This document shows positions 1-8,911 of a stretch of DNA of 64,000 nt, piece by piece. Under the pieces are notes generated by a model, which saw only the letters and a list, made by a program, of their open reading frames with translations, was not told where the DNA came from and did no database searches. Made by a program: the position numbers and the translations under genes. The DNA is from Roseateles oligotrophus (GTDB lineage Bacteria; Pseudomonadota; Gammaproteobacteria; Burkholderiales; Burkholderiaceae_C), in assembly GCF_025717515.1 (NCBI RefSeq), contig NZ_JAJIRN010000009.1, positions 186,001-250,000 of the forward strand, read 5' to 3'. The stretch's first letter is position 1. Each line of letters starts with the position of its first letter.

Positions 1-95
1 CGGGCCAGCACCTCGATGCTGATGCCTGGCAATAGCCGCTGCAAGACCCCGTAGAGGCTCTCGGTGTTCCAGTTCTGGTGCTTGATAGCGGTCAC
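1..95 (-). CDS. Start of an unidentified gene, cut by window edge
   Basis: An open frame runs leftwards from a GTG at 95 to the window edge, giving about 31 residues that begin VTAIKHQNWNTESL. The frame also stays open upstream through a TTG that overlaps the stop of the SET-domain gene, so the exact start is uncertain. It lies immediately downstream of the SET gene on the same strand and may be co-transcribed with it. I do not recognise the family from so short a piece. Confidence 0.35.
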   Translation of the reverse strand, partial: MTAIKHQNWNTESLYGVLQRLLPGISIEVLA

Positions 96-106
96 GGCTA
101 CATAAC

Positions 107-616
107 TCAACGTTTCGGCGCCAGCATGGTGCCACGGCAATCGGGGCTGCCGCAATGGCAGGCGAATTCTTTTTTCAGTTTCGCCGTGTAGCGCTCGTCA
201 ATCGTCAGGCCGTAGTCGTAGAACAATTCCTCGCCGGGAAAGATGTCGCGCAGCGCCTTGATGAAGACGCGGCCGTTTTCTTCATCGGCTTCGCAGTTGG
301 GGTCGCAGGCATGGTTGATCCAGCGCGAGCTGTTGCCGCCATGCAGCGCATCGATGACGCGGCCGTCCTCGATATGGAAGTAAAAAGTATGGTTGGGTTG
401 GGCCGGGTCATGGGGGTGGCGGTCCATCGCTTCGTCCCAAGAAATTCGTTCGCCGGTGTATTCAATCAGCACATCGCCGGAATTTATCGCCGCTACCGCA
501 TAGACTCCGCGCCCATGGACACCGGAATTGCGCACTTGGATGCGCCGTCCGCTTGGCTTGGCTGGGCTGGCCTTTGGCGCAGGTTTGACAGTTTTTTTGG
601 CTGTGGACTTGCTCAT
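107..616 (-). CDS. SET domain-containing protein (putative lysine methyltransferase)
   Basis: A 169-residue protein with a lysine- and alanine-rich N-terminus (about residues 1-25) followed by a compact SET domain. Visible SET motifs are GVHGRGVYA near residue 33, EYTGERIS, the cofactor-binding RWINHACDPNC (the canonical NHxCxPN box), and GEELFYDYG. It ends in a post-SET-like cysteine cluster, CHCGSPDCRGTM, which in this family binds zinc. SET proteins transfer a methyl group from S-adenosylmethionine to lysine side chains; the bacterial substrate here is unknown. The gene is divergent from topB. No good ribosome binding site precedes the ATG at 616, but the Met-Ser-Lys start fits family members. 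Confidence 0.85.
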   Translation of the reverse strand: MSKSTAKKTVKPAPKASPAKPSGRRIQVRNSGVHGRGVYAVAAINSGDVLIEYTGERISWDEAMDRHPHDPAQPNHTFYFHIEDGRVIDALHGGNSSRWINHACDPNCEADEENGRVFIKALRDIFPGEELFYDYGLTIDERYTAKLKKEFACHCGSPDCRGTMLAPKR

Positions 617-644
617 CGGCTTTTTAGGTACATTGAATTCATGG

Positions 645-675
645 GTGTGCGCGCGTGTGGGTGCGTGCGTGCGCG
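645..675. other. Alternating purine-pyrimidine (GT/GC) tract, possible Z-DNA
   Basis: The divergent intergenic region between the SET gene and topB contains about 31 bases of almost perfectly alternating purine and pyrimidine (GTGTGCGCGCG then GTGCGTGCGTGCGCG, with one GG break). Such tracts are the classical sequence context for left-handed DNA under negative supercoiling. The position next to a topoisomerase promoter is notable, but any function is inference. Confidence 0.5.
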
Positions 676-751
676 AGGCCGGATTGTAGGCAGGGTCTAG
701 CTTGGTTTGCTGAAGCTATCCCTTCATTGACGAAAAGAAAACATCATCATC

Positions 752-3436
752 ATGAGCAAGACCCTGATCATTGCCGAGAAGCCCTCTGTGGCTCAAGACA
801 TCGTCCGCGCGCTGACCAGCAGCGCCGGCAAGTTCGAAAAGCATGATGAATATTTCGAGAGCGACCAATATGTGGTCAGCTCGGCCGTCGGCCATTTGGT
901 CGAGATCAAGGCACCGGAGGAATTCGACGTTAAGCGGGGCAAATGGAGCTTTGCCAATCTGCCGGTGATCCCGCCGCACTTTGATCTGAACCCTATCGAC
1001 AAGGTCAAGGGTCGGTTGAACGCGCTGGTCAAGCTGATCCGCCGCAAGGACGTTACGCACCTGATCAACGCCTGTGACGCGGGCCGCGAGGGCGAGCTGA
1101 TCTTCCGTCTGATCGTTCAATACGCGGGCACCGCGAAGGCGGCGATCAACAAGCCGATCGACAGGCTGTGGTTGCAGTCGATGACGCCGCAGGCGATCCG
1201 CGACGGCTTCGAGAAGCTCAAGAGTGACGCGCAGATGCTGCCGCTGGCCGATGCCGCGCGTTGCCGCTCCGAGGCCGATTGGCTGGTCGGCATCAACGGC
1301 ACGCGGGCGATGACGGCCTTCAATTCGCGTGATGGTGGTTTCTTCCTGACCACCGTGGGCCGGGTGCAGACGCCGACGCTGTCCATCGTGGTCGAGCGCG
1401 AAGAAAAGATCCGCAAGCATGTCTCGCGTGACTATTGGGAAGTGCGGGCCAATTTTGACGCTGCGGCGGGCCAATACGAGGGCAAGTGGTTTGACCCGGC
1501 CTGGAAGAAGGACGAGGACCTGGAGCGCCGCGCCGACCGGGTCTGGAACCGCGCCGATGCCGACGCCATCGCGATGGCCGCACTCGGCCAACCGGCCAGC
1601 GTGCGCGAGGAAAGCAAGCCCACCAGCAGCAGCTGCGGCGGCCTCTATGACCTGACGACCTTGCAGCGCGAAGCCAATTCGCGCTTCGGTTTCTCGGCCA
1701 AGACGACGCTGAGCCTGGCGCAGGCCTTGTACGAAAAGCACAAGGTGCTGACCTACCCGAGAACCGACTCGCGCTACCTGCCCGAGGACTATCTGGCCGT
1801 GGCCAAACAGACCGCCGAGATGATCGCCAACGAGGATATGCCGGGGCCGCTGCGCGAACTGTCGGTTCACGCCCGCAAGGCCTTGAAGGAAGGCTATATC
1901 AAGCCGACCAAGAAGGTCTTCGACAACGCCAAGGTGTCGGATCACTTCGCCATCATCCCGACGCTGCAAGCGCCCAAGAGCCTCAGCGATATCGAGGCCA
2001 AGCTCTATGACATGGTGGTCAAGCGCTTCTTGGGCGTCTTCTTCCCGCCGGCCGAATTCATGGTGACGACGCGCATCTCCACCGTCAAGGCTCAGGGTAA
2101 GGAGCTGAACTTCCAGACCAACGGCAAGGTGCTGGTCAAGCCGGGCTGGTTGGCCGTTTATGGCAAAGAGGTGCAGGAGGACGACGCCAACTTGGTCGCG
2201 GTGGCCCCGGGCGAAGTGGTGCGCACCGAGTCCGTCGATGTAAAGAGTTTGCAGACCAAGCCGCCGGCCCGCTATACCGAGGCGACGCTGTTGTCGGCGA
2301 TGGAAGGTGCGGGCAAGTTGATCGATGACGAGGAGCTGCGCGCGGCGATGACCGAGAAGGGTCTGGGCACGCCAGCCACTCGCGCCGCCACCATCGAAGG
2401 CTTGATCATGGAGAAGTACATGCTGCGCGATGGCCGCGAGCTGGTGCCGACCGCCAAGTCCTTCCAGCTGATGACGCTGTTGCGCGGCCTGGATGTGCAG
2501 GAGCTGACCAAACCCGAGCTGACCGGCAACTGGGAATTCAAGCTGGCCGAGATGGAAAAAGGCCGCTTGAACCGCGACAGCTTCATGGCCGAGATCGCCG
2601 CGATGACCGAGCGCATCGTGCAAAAAGCCAAGGAATATGACCGCGACACCATCCCCGGCGACTACGCGACGCTGAAGGCTCCCTGCCCGAAATGCGGCGG
2701 CGTCGTCAAGGAAAACTACCGTCGCTACACCTGCGTGGGCAAAGTTGGCGACGCGGAAGGCTGCGGCTTCTCGATCGGCAAGATCCCCGGCGGGCGCAGC
2801 TTCGAGTTGCATGAGGTCGAGAAGTTCTTGACGGACAAGAAGATCGGCCCGCTGGAAGGCTTCCGCTCCAAGGCCGGCTGGCCCTTCACGGCCGAGTTGG
2901 CGCTGGTCTATGACGACGAGATCAACAACTGGAAGCTCGAATTCGACTTCGGTGAAGACGCCAAGAAGGCCGAGGGCGACGGCGAGCCGGTCGACTTCAG
3001 CGCGCAAACCTCGCTCGGCGCCTGCCCGAAATGCCAGGGTCATGTCTACGAACATGGGTCCAACTATGTGTGCGAGCACGCGGTCGGCGCCGCGGTGACT
3101 TGCGACTTCAAGAGTGGCAAGATCATCTTGCAGCAGCCGATCGAAGCGGCGCAGATGCAAAAGCTGCTGGCCGAGGGCAAGACCGCCTTGTTGGAGAACT
3201 TTGTCTCCAACAAGACCCGCCGCAAGTTCAAGGCCTATCTGGCCTATGACAAGAAGGAGGGCAAGGTGATGTTCGAGTTCGAGCCGCGTGCGCTGAAGCC
3301 CGGTGCCAAGCCGGCCGCAGCCAAGACGGCCGCTCCCGCCAAGACGGCGACCAAGACGGTAGCCGCCAAAAAGGTCGCGGCCAAGAAAGCGCCGGCCAAG
3401 AAAGCGGCGGTCAAAAAAACCGCCGCCGCCGCTTAG
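752..3436 (+). CDS. topB: DNA topoisomerase III (type IA)
   Basis: An 894-residue type IA topoisomerase, which relaxes and decatenates DNA through a 5'-phosphotyrosine intermediate. The N-terminal Toprim domain shows SKTLIIAEKPSVAQDI and DAGREGELIF. The catalytic tyrosine is Tyr335 in LTYPRTDSR. GLGTPATRA and ELTGNWEFKL are typical of the TopB group. Two C-terminal zinc-finger-like modules carry CPKCGG...C and CPKCQG...C. The last 45 or so residues are repeated KK/AA/P motifs like an H1-type DNA-binding tail, common in Burkholderiales nucleic-acid proteins. The start at 752 (MSKTLII) matches the family; the Shine-Dalgarno is only a purine-rich stretch. Confidence 0.95.
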   Translation: MSKTLIIAEKPSVAQDIVRALTSSAGKFEKHDEYFESDQYVVSSAVGHLVEIKAPEEFDVKRGKWSFANLPVIPPHFDLNPIDKVKGRLNALVKLIRRKDVTHLINACDAGREGELIFRLIVQYAGTAKAAINKPIDRLWLQSMTPQAIRDGFEKLKSDAQMLPLADAARCRSEADWLVGINGTRAMTAFNSRDGGFFLTTVGRVQTPTLSIVVEREEKIRKHVSRDYWEVRANFDAAAGQYEGKWFDPAWKKDEDLERRADRVWNRADADAIAMAALGQPASVREESKPTSSSCGGLYDLTTLQREANSRFGFSAKTTLSLAQALYEKHKVLTYPRTDSRYLPEDYLAVAKQTAEMIANEDMPGPLRELSVHARKALKEGYIKPTKKVFDNAKVSDHFAIIPTLQAPKSLSDIEAKLYDMVVKRFLGVFFPPAEFMVTTRISTVKAQGKELNFQTNGKVLVKPGWLAVYGKEVQEDDANLVAVAPGEVVRTESVDVKSLQTKPPARYTEATLLSAMEGAGKLIDDEELRAAMTEKGLGTPATRAATIEGLIMEKYMLRDGRELVPTAKSFQLMTLLRGLDVQELTKPELTGNWEFKLAEMEKGRLNRDSFMAEIAAMTERIVQKAKEYDRDTIPGDYATLKAPCPKCGGVVKENYRRYTCVGKVGDAEGCGFSIGKIPGGRSFELHEVEKFLTDKKIGPLEGFRSKAGWPFTAELALVYDDEINNWKLEFDFGEDAKKAEGDGEPVDFSAQTSLGACPKCQGHVYEHGSNYVCEHAVGAAVTCDFKSGKIILQQPIEAAQMQKLLAEGKTALLENFVSNKTRRKFKAYLAYDKKEGKVMFEFEPRALKPGAKPAAAKTAAPAKTATKTVAAKKVAAKKAPAKKAAVKKTAAAA

Positions 3437-3461
3437 GCGCCAGCCGCGCAGGAGTTGAGGT

Positions 3462-5318
3462 ATGGGACGCAGCCCGGTGAGTATCGGAATTCAGACCCGC
3501 TTGATCGCCGGAATCGGGCTGGTGGCGAGCATTCTGGTGCTCGCGCTGGGTTGGTACTGGACCGCCGCCGAAGAGCGTGAGTTGTCGCTGGCACTGGTGC
3601 AGCGCGAACAACGCATGGCGGATTTGGTGGCGCGCAGTTTTGCCGCCCCGATCTGGAACCTGGACGGCACGGCGATCGAGAACCTGCTCGATGCGGTGAT
3701 GGCTGACCCCGAGGTGCATGCGATCGAGATGGTCAGCCTCGGCGTCAACGTGGCGCCGTTGCGGCGCGAGCGCAGTCGGCCGCCGGTGCAACCCCTGCGC
3801 CGCGAGTTCCCGGTGTTGTATCAGAGCAGCCCGCATGCGGAACCGACGCTGGTTGCCAACGCGGTGCTGGTCTCGACGGCCGAGTTGGTGCAGGCCCAGG
3901 TCAGGCACACACGTCGCTTCGTGGCCGGCCTGCTCGCTGCCACCTTGGCGGCGGTTATTTTGACCAGTTTTGTGCTGGTGAATCGTCTCGTGACAAGGCC
4001 GGTCAAACGGCTAGGCGCCTTGGCGCAACGGGTGGCCGCTGGAGAGTTGGGGGCCAGCACCGAGGTCGAGCACAGCGATGAAATCGGTGTTTTGACGCAG
4101 CAATTCAATTCGATGAGCGAGCGCCTGCTGGCCTCGTCGGTCGACGTTCGGCGCAGCGAGGAACGCTATCGCAGTCTGTTCGAGAATGCCACCGAAGGGA
4201 TTTTTCAGGCCGACGCCAAAGGCCGGCTTTTGAGCTTGAACCGGGCCTTGGCGCAGATGCTGGGCTATGCCTCCCCGCAAGAGGCGCTCAAGGCCGCGCG
4301 GCGCCTGCGCGCGCTGGTGCAGGTGGAGGCGCCGGAGTACAAGCGCGTCGCCCGCGCGCTGTTCCGTTACCGTTTGCTGCAACAAGTGCCGCTGTTGATC
4401 GCAAACCGTGATGGCAAGCAGTTATGGGTCGAACTCAGCGCCCATGTCGTGCCCCCCGCCGATGGTCGCGGTACGCGTATCGAAGGCATGGTCAGCGATA
4501 TCAGCCAACGGCGCCTGGCCGAACAGGAGTTGACCCATCACCGCGATCACCTGGAAGAATTGGTGGCCGAGCGCACGCTGGAGTTGAGCCAGGCCAAGCA
4601 CCGCGCCGAGGCCGCCAGCCAGGCCAAGGGCCGCTTTCTGGCGACCATGAGCCATGAGTTCCGTACGCCGCTGAATGGGATCCTGGGTTTCACGCAATTG
4701 CTGCAGATGGACGATAGCCTGACAGCGGCGCAGCAAAGCAAGATCGCTCAGGTGCGCGATTCGGGTGAGCATTTGCTCAGCCTGATCACCGATGTGCTGG
4801 ACACCGCCAGCATCGAAGCCGGCAAGGTGCGCCTGCAGCCGAGCTCGGTCGACCTGCGCGCGCTCTTGGACATGGTGTGTGACAGCGTGCGCCTGCGTAT
4901 CGAGCAAAAGCAGATGTTGTTCAATATCGATCTGGCGCTGCAACTGCCCTTAAGAGTGATGGTCGATGGTCAGCGCCTGCGTCAGGTCTTGCTGAATCTG
5001 CTCTCGAACGCGCTCAAATTCACCGATTCAGGCAGCGTCGGCCTGACGGTGCGACTGCTGAGTCTGCAGCAGGGCATGGCACGGATCAATTTCGAGGTCA
5101 GCGACACCGGCATCGGCATCGCGGACCATCAACTGGTGCGGCTCTTCCAGCCCTTCGAACAAGTGGTTGATGACGCCCGCTGCCTGGGGGGCACCGGCCT
5201 GGGCTTGTCGATCAGCCAGCAGTTGATGCGCGAGATGGGTAGCGAAATCCATGTCCACAGCGAATTTGGCGCCGGTAGCCGCTTTTCCTTTGAACTGCGT
5301 TTGCCGACGAGCGGATGA
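3462..5318 (+). CDS. Membrane sensor histidine kinase (HAMP-PAS-HisKA-HATPase)
   Basis: A 618-residue inner-membrane kinase. There is a transmembrane helix at about residues 10-32, a periplasmic loop of about 115 residues, a second helix at about 148-172, a HAMP domain to about 225, a PAS domain at about 232-350 and a coiled-coil linker. The phosphoacceptor is His398 in the H box MSHEFRTPLNGILGF. The ATPase domain has NLLSNALKF, DTGIGIAD and GGTGLGLS. No receiver domain is present, so the partner regulator is separate and not obvious nearby. AGGAG precedes the ATG at 3462. Its stop overlaps the start of the next gene (ATGA), so it is probably co-expressed with the AEC transporter. Confidence 0.9.
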   Translation: MGRSPVSIGIQTRLIAGIGLVASILVLALGWYWTAAEERELSLALVQREQRMADLVARSFAAPIWNLDGTAIENLLDAVMADPEVHAIEMVSLGVNVAPLRRERSRPPVQPLRREFPVLYQSSPHAEPTLVANAVLVSTAELVQAQVRHTRRFVAGLLAATLAAVILTSFVLVNRLVTRPVKRLGALAQRVAAGELGASTEVEHSDEIGVLTQQFNSMSERLLASSVDVRRSEERYRSLFENATEGIFQADAKGRLLSLNRALAQMLGYASPQEALKAARRLRALVQVEAPEYKRVARALFRYRLLQQVPLLIANRDGKQLWVELSAHVVPPADGRGTRIEGMVSDISQRRLAEQELTHHRDHLEELVAERTLELSQAKHRAEAASQAKGRFLATMSHEFRTPLNGILGFTQLLQMDDSLTAAQQSKIAQVRDSGEHLLSLITDVLDTASIEAGKVRLQPSSVDLRALLDMVCDSVRLRIEQKQMLFNIDLALQLPLRVMVDGQRLRQVLLNLLSNALKFTDSGSVGLTVRLLSLQQGMARINFEVSDTGIGIADHQLVRLFQPFEQVVDDARCLGGTGLGLSISQQLMREMGSEIHVHSEFGAGSRFSFELRLPTSG

Positions 5319-6295
5319 CGATAGCGGTGTTCTACAAGCTGCTGGCGATTTTTATCGCGGTGGCGATCGGTTGGTTTGTCGGGCGCATGCGCTGGTTGGG
5401 CGAAGGCACCGGCGGCAATGACCCGGCGCGCGTGCTCTCCAATGTGGCCTTCTATATTTTCGCGCCGGCGCTGCTGTTCCGCACCACCGCGAGGCTCGAT
5501 CTGGCCAGCCTGCCCTGGCTGACGCTGGCGGCTTTTTTCATACCGGCGGTGCTGCTTTTGCTGCTGGTTTACGGTTGGCAGCGCTGGCGCAGCCACGCCG
5601 AGACTGCGGCCGCCGCGCCAAGCGTGCAGGCCATCACCATCAGCTTCGGCAACACCTTGCAGATCGGCGTGCCTTTTGCCGCCGGCATCTTCGGCGAGGC
5701 CGGTCTGGCGATCCACATCACCGTCATCAGCATGCACGCCTTGACCTTGCTGACCCTCTCGACCTTGCTGGTGGAGCTGGATCTGGCGCGTGCAAGACCC
5801 GATGCCGCAGGGCTCGCGAGCACCTTGGCGACCACGGTGCGCAACACGGTGATCCACCCGGTCGTGCTGCCGGTGCTGGCCGGGCTGATCTTCAATTCGA
5901 CCGGTGTCGCCTTGCCCACCGTCCTGGATGAGGTGTTGCAGATGCTGGGCACGGCGGTGGTGCCGCTGTGCCTGACCTTGATTGGCATGTCCTTGGCCTA
6001 TTACGGCTGGCCCAAGGCCTGGCGCGGCGTGCTGGGGCTGGCGGCCTTGAAGCTGCTGCTCATGCCGGCCCTGGTGCTGGTGGTGGCGCATTGGGGCTTT
6101 GGCCTGAGCGGCGTGCCTCTGTCAGTGATCGTGATGGCGGCGGCGCTGCCGACCGGCTCCAACGCCTTGATCTTCGCCCAGCGCTACCGCACGCAAGAGG
6201 GCGAAACAACGGCGGCCATCGTCGCCTCGACCTTGCTGTTTGTGCTGACGGCGCCGCTCTGGCTTGCCGTTCTGAGTTGGCTCACGGCGAGTTGA
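5315..6295 (+). CDS. AEC family transporter (auxin efflux carrier-like permease)
   Basis: A 326-residue integral membrane protein with about ten hydrophobic helices in the arrangement of the AEC family (malonate, malate or auxin-type permeases). It starts MTIAVFYKLLAIFIAVAIGW and contains SFGNTLQIGVPFAAGIFGE, a typical AEC motif region, and AALPTGSNALIFAQRY near the C-terminus, characteristic of these carriers. Substrate cannot be deduced. The start overlaps the stop of the upstream sensor kinase by four bases, suggesting the kinase and carrier act together, for example sensing and importing the same carboxylate. It converges on eutC with only 8 bases between stops. Confidence 0.9.
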   Translation: MTIAVFYKLLAIFIAVAIGWFVGRMRWLGEGTGGNDPARVLSNVAFYIFAPALLFRTTARLDLASLPWLTLAAFFIPAVLLLLLVYGWQRWRSHAETAAAAPSVQAITISFGNTLQIGVPFAAGIFGEAGLAIHITVISMHALTLLTLSTLLVELDLARARPDAAGLASTLATTVRNTVIHPVVLPVLAGLIFNSTGVALPTVLDEVLQMLGTAVVPLCLTLIGMSLAYYGWPKAWRGVLGLAALKLLLMPALVLVVAHWGFGLSGVPLSVIVMAAALPTGSNALIFAQRYRTQEGETTAAIVASTLLFVLTAPLWLAVLSWLTAS

Positions 6296-6303
6296 AAAAA
6301 ACC

Positions 6304-7059
6304 TCAGCCGCCCAGTAACTCGCGCTCGCTGTCGTCCTTCAGCGCCACACCGCTGAGCCTTCGCCTTAGCGCCTCCTGCAGCAGCCAGGCCAGGCGCTTG
6401 GCCGCCAAGTCGGGCGCAAGCCCTTCCGGCCGGATATTGCTGACGCAGTTGCGCTCGGCATCGTTGCGGCCGACGCGCGGGCCAAAGGTCAGGTAGGCGC
6501 CCAGGCTGTCGGGCGAACTCAGGCCCGGCCGCTCGCCCAGCAGCATCAGCACCGCCCGGGCTCCCAGCAGCGCGCCGATCTCATCGCCCAGCGCTACGCG
6601 CGCCTGGGTGGCGATCACCAGCGGCGCCCAAGTCAGCCGCTCGCCTAGCACCTGCTTGAGTTGAACGAGCAGCGCCGCTGCGTGGCGCTGGGTGGCGATG
6701 GCCGACAAGCCGTCGCCCAGCACGATGGCCAGATCGACCGGCTCGGCCGCCAAGGCCTGCAGGCCCTCGACGTTTTCCGCAGCGAGCCGTCGCCCCAGAT
6801 CGGGCCGGCGCAAATAGACCTCGCGGTTCGAAGCCTGGCTTTGCACGCTCAGGCATTCGAGTCCGACTCCGCTCAACTCGGTGCTTAGGCCCGCCACATC
6901 CAGTGGCAGCAGCACCGCATCGCGCGCCTGCGCATGGGCGGCGCCGAAGTCCAGCAACTCGCGCGTCGGCAGGCTGGTGCCGGCGCGACCAAGCCCCAAG
7001 CGAGCGGGGGTGTGGCGCCGCAGTTCGCTCCAAGGGTCGGGCGCGATTTCGCGGTTCAT
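6304..7059 (-). CDS. eutC: Ethanolamine ammonia-lyase small subunit
   Basis: A 251-residue small (light) subunit of the adenosylcobalamin-dependent ethanolamine ammonia-lyase, which splits ethanolamine into acetaldehyde and ammonia. Family features are DPWSELRRHTPARLGLGRAG at the N-terminus, DFGAAHAQARDAV, VIGDGLSAIA-like VLGDGLSAIATQRHA, and the C-terminal ERNCVSNIRPEGL. The ATG at 7059 overlaps the eutB stop (ATGA), which fixes the start; the frame stays open further upstream inside eutB but that extension is not family-like. EutB and EutC form the active complex. No microcompartment shell or reactivase gene is seen in the window. Confidence 0.95.
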   Translation of the reverse strand: MNREIAPDPWSELRRHTPARLGLGRAGTSLPTRELLDFGAAHAQARDAVLLPLDVAGLSTELSGVGLECLSVQSQASNREVYLRRPDLGRRLAAENVEGLQALAAEPVDLAIVLGDGLSAIATQRHAAALLVQLKQVLGERLTWAPLVIATQARVALGDEIGALLGARAVLMLLGERPGLSSPDSLGAYLTFGPRVGRNDAERNCVSNIRPEGLAPDLAAKRLAWLLQEALRRRLSGVALKDDSERELLGG

Positions 7060-8450
7060 GACAGGCCGCCTATTTGTTTGGTTAGCGTACTGGCCAACAA
7101 TGACTGACCCTGAGCCGTTGGTAGCAGATCGCCGTTGGCATCGGTGATGCCCATGCTTTGAAGCCAAGCCTCGAACTCGGGCGCCCGCTTCAGCCCGAGC
7201 AGCTTGCGCACGAACAGCGCGTCGTGAAACGAGGTGCTCTGGTAATTCAGCATCACATCATCGGCGCCCGGCACGCCCATCATGAAGTTGAGCCCGGCGC
7301 TGGCCAGCAAGACCAGCAGATTGTCCATATCGTCCTGGTCGGCCTCGGCATGATTGGTGTAGCAGATGTCGCAGCCCATCGGCAGACCCAGCAGCTTGCC
7401 GCAGAAATGATCCTCCAGGCCGGCGCGGATGATCTGCTTGCCGTCGAATAAATACTCCGGCCCGATGAAGCCGACCACCGTGTTGACCAAGAGCGGTTCA
7501 TAGCGGCGCGCCACCGCATAGGCGCGCGCTTCCATCGTCTGCTGATCAACGCCGTGGTGCGCGTTGGCCGACAAGGCGCTGCCCTGGCCGGTCTCGAAAT
7601 ACATCACGTTCGTCTGGCCGCGCCGCAGCGACAGCGCCGCCGCATGGGCTTCGTCGAGCAGGCCCAAGTCGATGCCGAAGCTGCGATTCGCCGCCTCGCT
7701 GCCGGCGATCGACTGGAACACCAGATCGACCGGCGCGCCCGCCTCGATCGCTTGCAGCGTGTTGCTGACATGCGTGAGCACGCAGCTCTGCGTCGGGATC
7801 TGGTGGCGCTGAATCAGCTCGTCCAGCAGGTGCAAGAGCCGCGTCATTGCGGCCACGCTGTCGGCCGCCGGATTGATGCCGATGACGGCGTCGCCGGCGC
7901 CATACATCAGGCCGTCAAGGATGCTGGCGACGATGCCGGCCGGGCTGTCGGTCGGGTGGTTGGGTTGCAGGCGCACAGCCAAGTGGCCGGGCAGGCCCAG
8001 CGTCGAGCGAAAACGCGTCACGACGCGGCAGCGGCTGGCGACCAGGATCAGGTCCTGGTTGCGCATCAGCTTGCTGACGGCGGCCACCATCTCGGGCGTC
8101 AGGCCCGGCGCGAGTGCGGCCAAGGCGGTCGGCGTGGCGGCATCCGACAGCAGCCAGTCGCGTAAAGACCCGACACTCAAATGCGCGACCGGCGCAAACG
8201 CCGCCGCGTCATGGCTGTCGATGATCAGGCGGCTGACTTGATCCGTCTCGTAGGGGATCAGCAAGTGATTCAAGAACAGTCGCAGCGGCACTTCGGCCAG
8301 GGCGCGCCGCGCCGCCACCCGCTCTTGCGCCGTCTCGGCGGCCACGCCGGCTAATTGGTCACCCGAGCGGGCCGGCGAGGCCTTGGCCAATAACTCGCGC
8401 AGATCTGAAAAACCATAGTTGACGACGCCAACCGCTGCCTGAAAAGCCAT
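7056..8450 (-). CDS. eutB: Ethanolamine ammonia-lyase large subunit
   Basis: A 464-residue catalytic large (heavy) subunit of ethanolamine ammonia-lyase, close to the usual family length of about 453-470. Recognisable segments include YGFSDLRELLAKASPARSGD, EVPLRLFLNHLLIPYETD, GLMYGAGDAVIGINPA, FETGQGSALSANAHHGVDQQ and GLPMGCDICYTNHAEADQ, which line the substrate and cobalamin pocket in characterised homologues. Translation is coupled to eutC by a 4-base overlap. The glyoxalase I gene ends 14 bases upstream on the same strand, so gloA-eutB-eutC may be one transcript, although no metabolic reason is obvious. Confidence 0.97.
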   Translation of the reverse strand: MAFQAAVGVVNYGFSDLRELLAKASPARSGDQLAGVAAETAQERVAARRALAEVPLRLFLNHLLIPYETDQVSRLIIDSHDAAAFAPVAHLSVGSLRDWLLSDAATPTALAALAPGLTPEMVAAVSKLMRNQDLILVASRCRVVTRFRSTLGLPGHLAVRLQPNHPTDSPAGIVASILDGLMYGAGDAVIGINPAADSVAAMTRLLHLLDELIQRHQIPTQSCVLTHVSNTLQAIEAGAPVDLVFQSIAGSEAANRSFGIDLGLLDEAHAAALSLRRGQTNVMYFETGQGSALSANAHHGVDQQTMEARAYAVARRYEPLLVNTVVGFIGPEYLFDGKQIIRAGLEDHFCGKLLGLPMGCDICYTNHAEADQDDMDNLLVLLASAGLNFMMGVPGADDVMLNYQSTSFHDALFVRKLLGLKRAPEFEAWLQSMGITDANGDLLPTAQGQSLLASTLTKQIGGLS

Positions 8451-8464
8451 GGCCCTACTCGGCC

Positions 8465-8911
8465 TTACCAGCCGCCGATATTCGGCATCGAGATCCAGGG
8501 CTCGGCGGCAGCCAGCGCCGGGCCGTCTTGCAGCAGCTCGACCGAGATCAGATCGGGCGAGCGCACAAAAGCCATGCGGCCATCGCGCGGCGGGCGCACC
8601 ACGACCACGCCGTGGTCCAGCAGGCGCTGGCAGGCGGCATAGATGTCGGGCACGGCAAAGGCCAGATGGCCGAAATTGCGGCCGCCGCTGTACTGTTCGG
8701 ACTTGCCATCGGCGTCCGGCCAGTTGTAAGTCAGCTCGACCTGCGGCTGGTATTTGCCGGCCTCATTGCCGGGTGCTGCCAGGTAGACCAGCGTGAAGCG
8801 GCCGGCCTCGTGTTCGCTGCGACGCACCTCGACCATGCCGAGCGCATCGCGGTAGAACTTCATCGAGGCGTCGAGATCGGTGACGCGGACCATGGTGTGC
8901 AGGTATTTCAT
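8465..8911 (-). CDS. gloA: Lactoylglutathione lyase (glyoxalase I)
   Basis: A 148-residue metalloenzyme that converts the hemithioacetal of methylglyoxal and glutathione to S-lactoylglutathione. The four metal ligands of the bacterial Ni-type enzyme are visible: His5 (YLHTMVRV), Glu59 (VELTYNW), His82 (FGHLAFAV) and Glu125 (ISVELLQ). The ATG at 8911 is chosen because AAGGAG lies 8 bases upstream and family members begin exactly here; the frame is open further upstream but that part is not conserved. It lies upstream of eutB on the same strand. Confidence 0.96.
   Translation of the reverse strand: MKYLHTMVRVTDLDASMKFYRDALGMVEVRRSEHEAGRFTLVYLAAPGNEAGKYQPQVELTYNWPDADGKSEQYSGGRNFGHLAFAVPDIYAACQRLLDHGVVVVRPPRDGRMAFVRSPDLISVELLQDGPALAAAEPWISMPNIGGW

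Noticed and set aside
716-3160. 814-residue open frame on the minus strand opposite topB
   Set aside because: It mirrors topB in codon phase, is rich in His, Arg and Gln as typical of shadow frames in GC-rich DNA, and has no family motifs.
8451-8464. Cobalamin riboswitch upstream of eutB
   Set aside because: Only 14 bases separate eutB from gloA, leaving no room for a riboswitch, and none was seen upstream of gloA.
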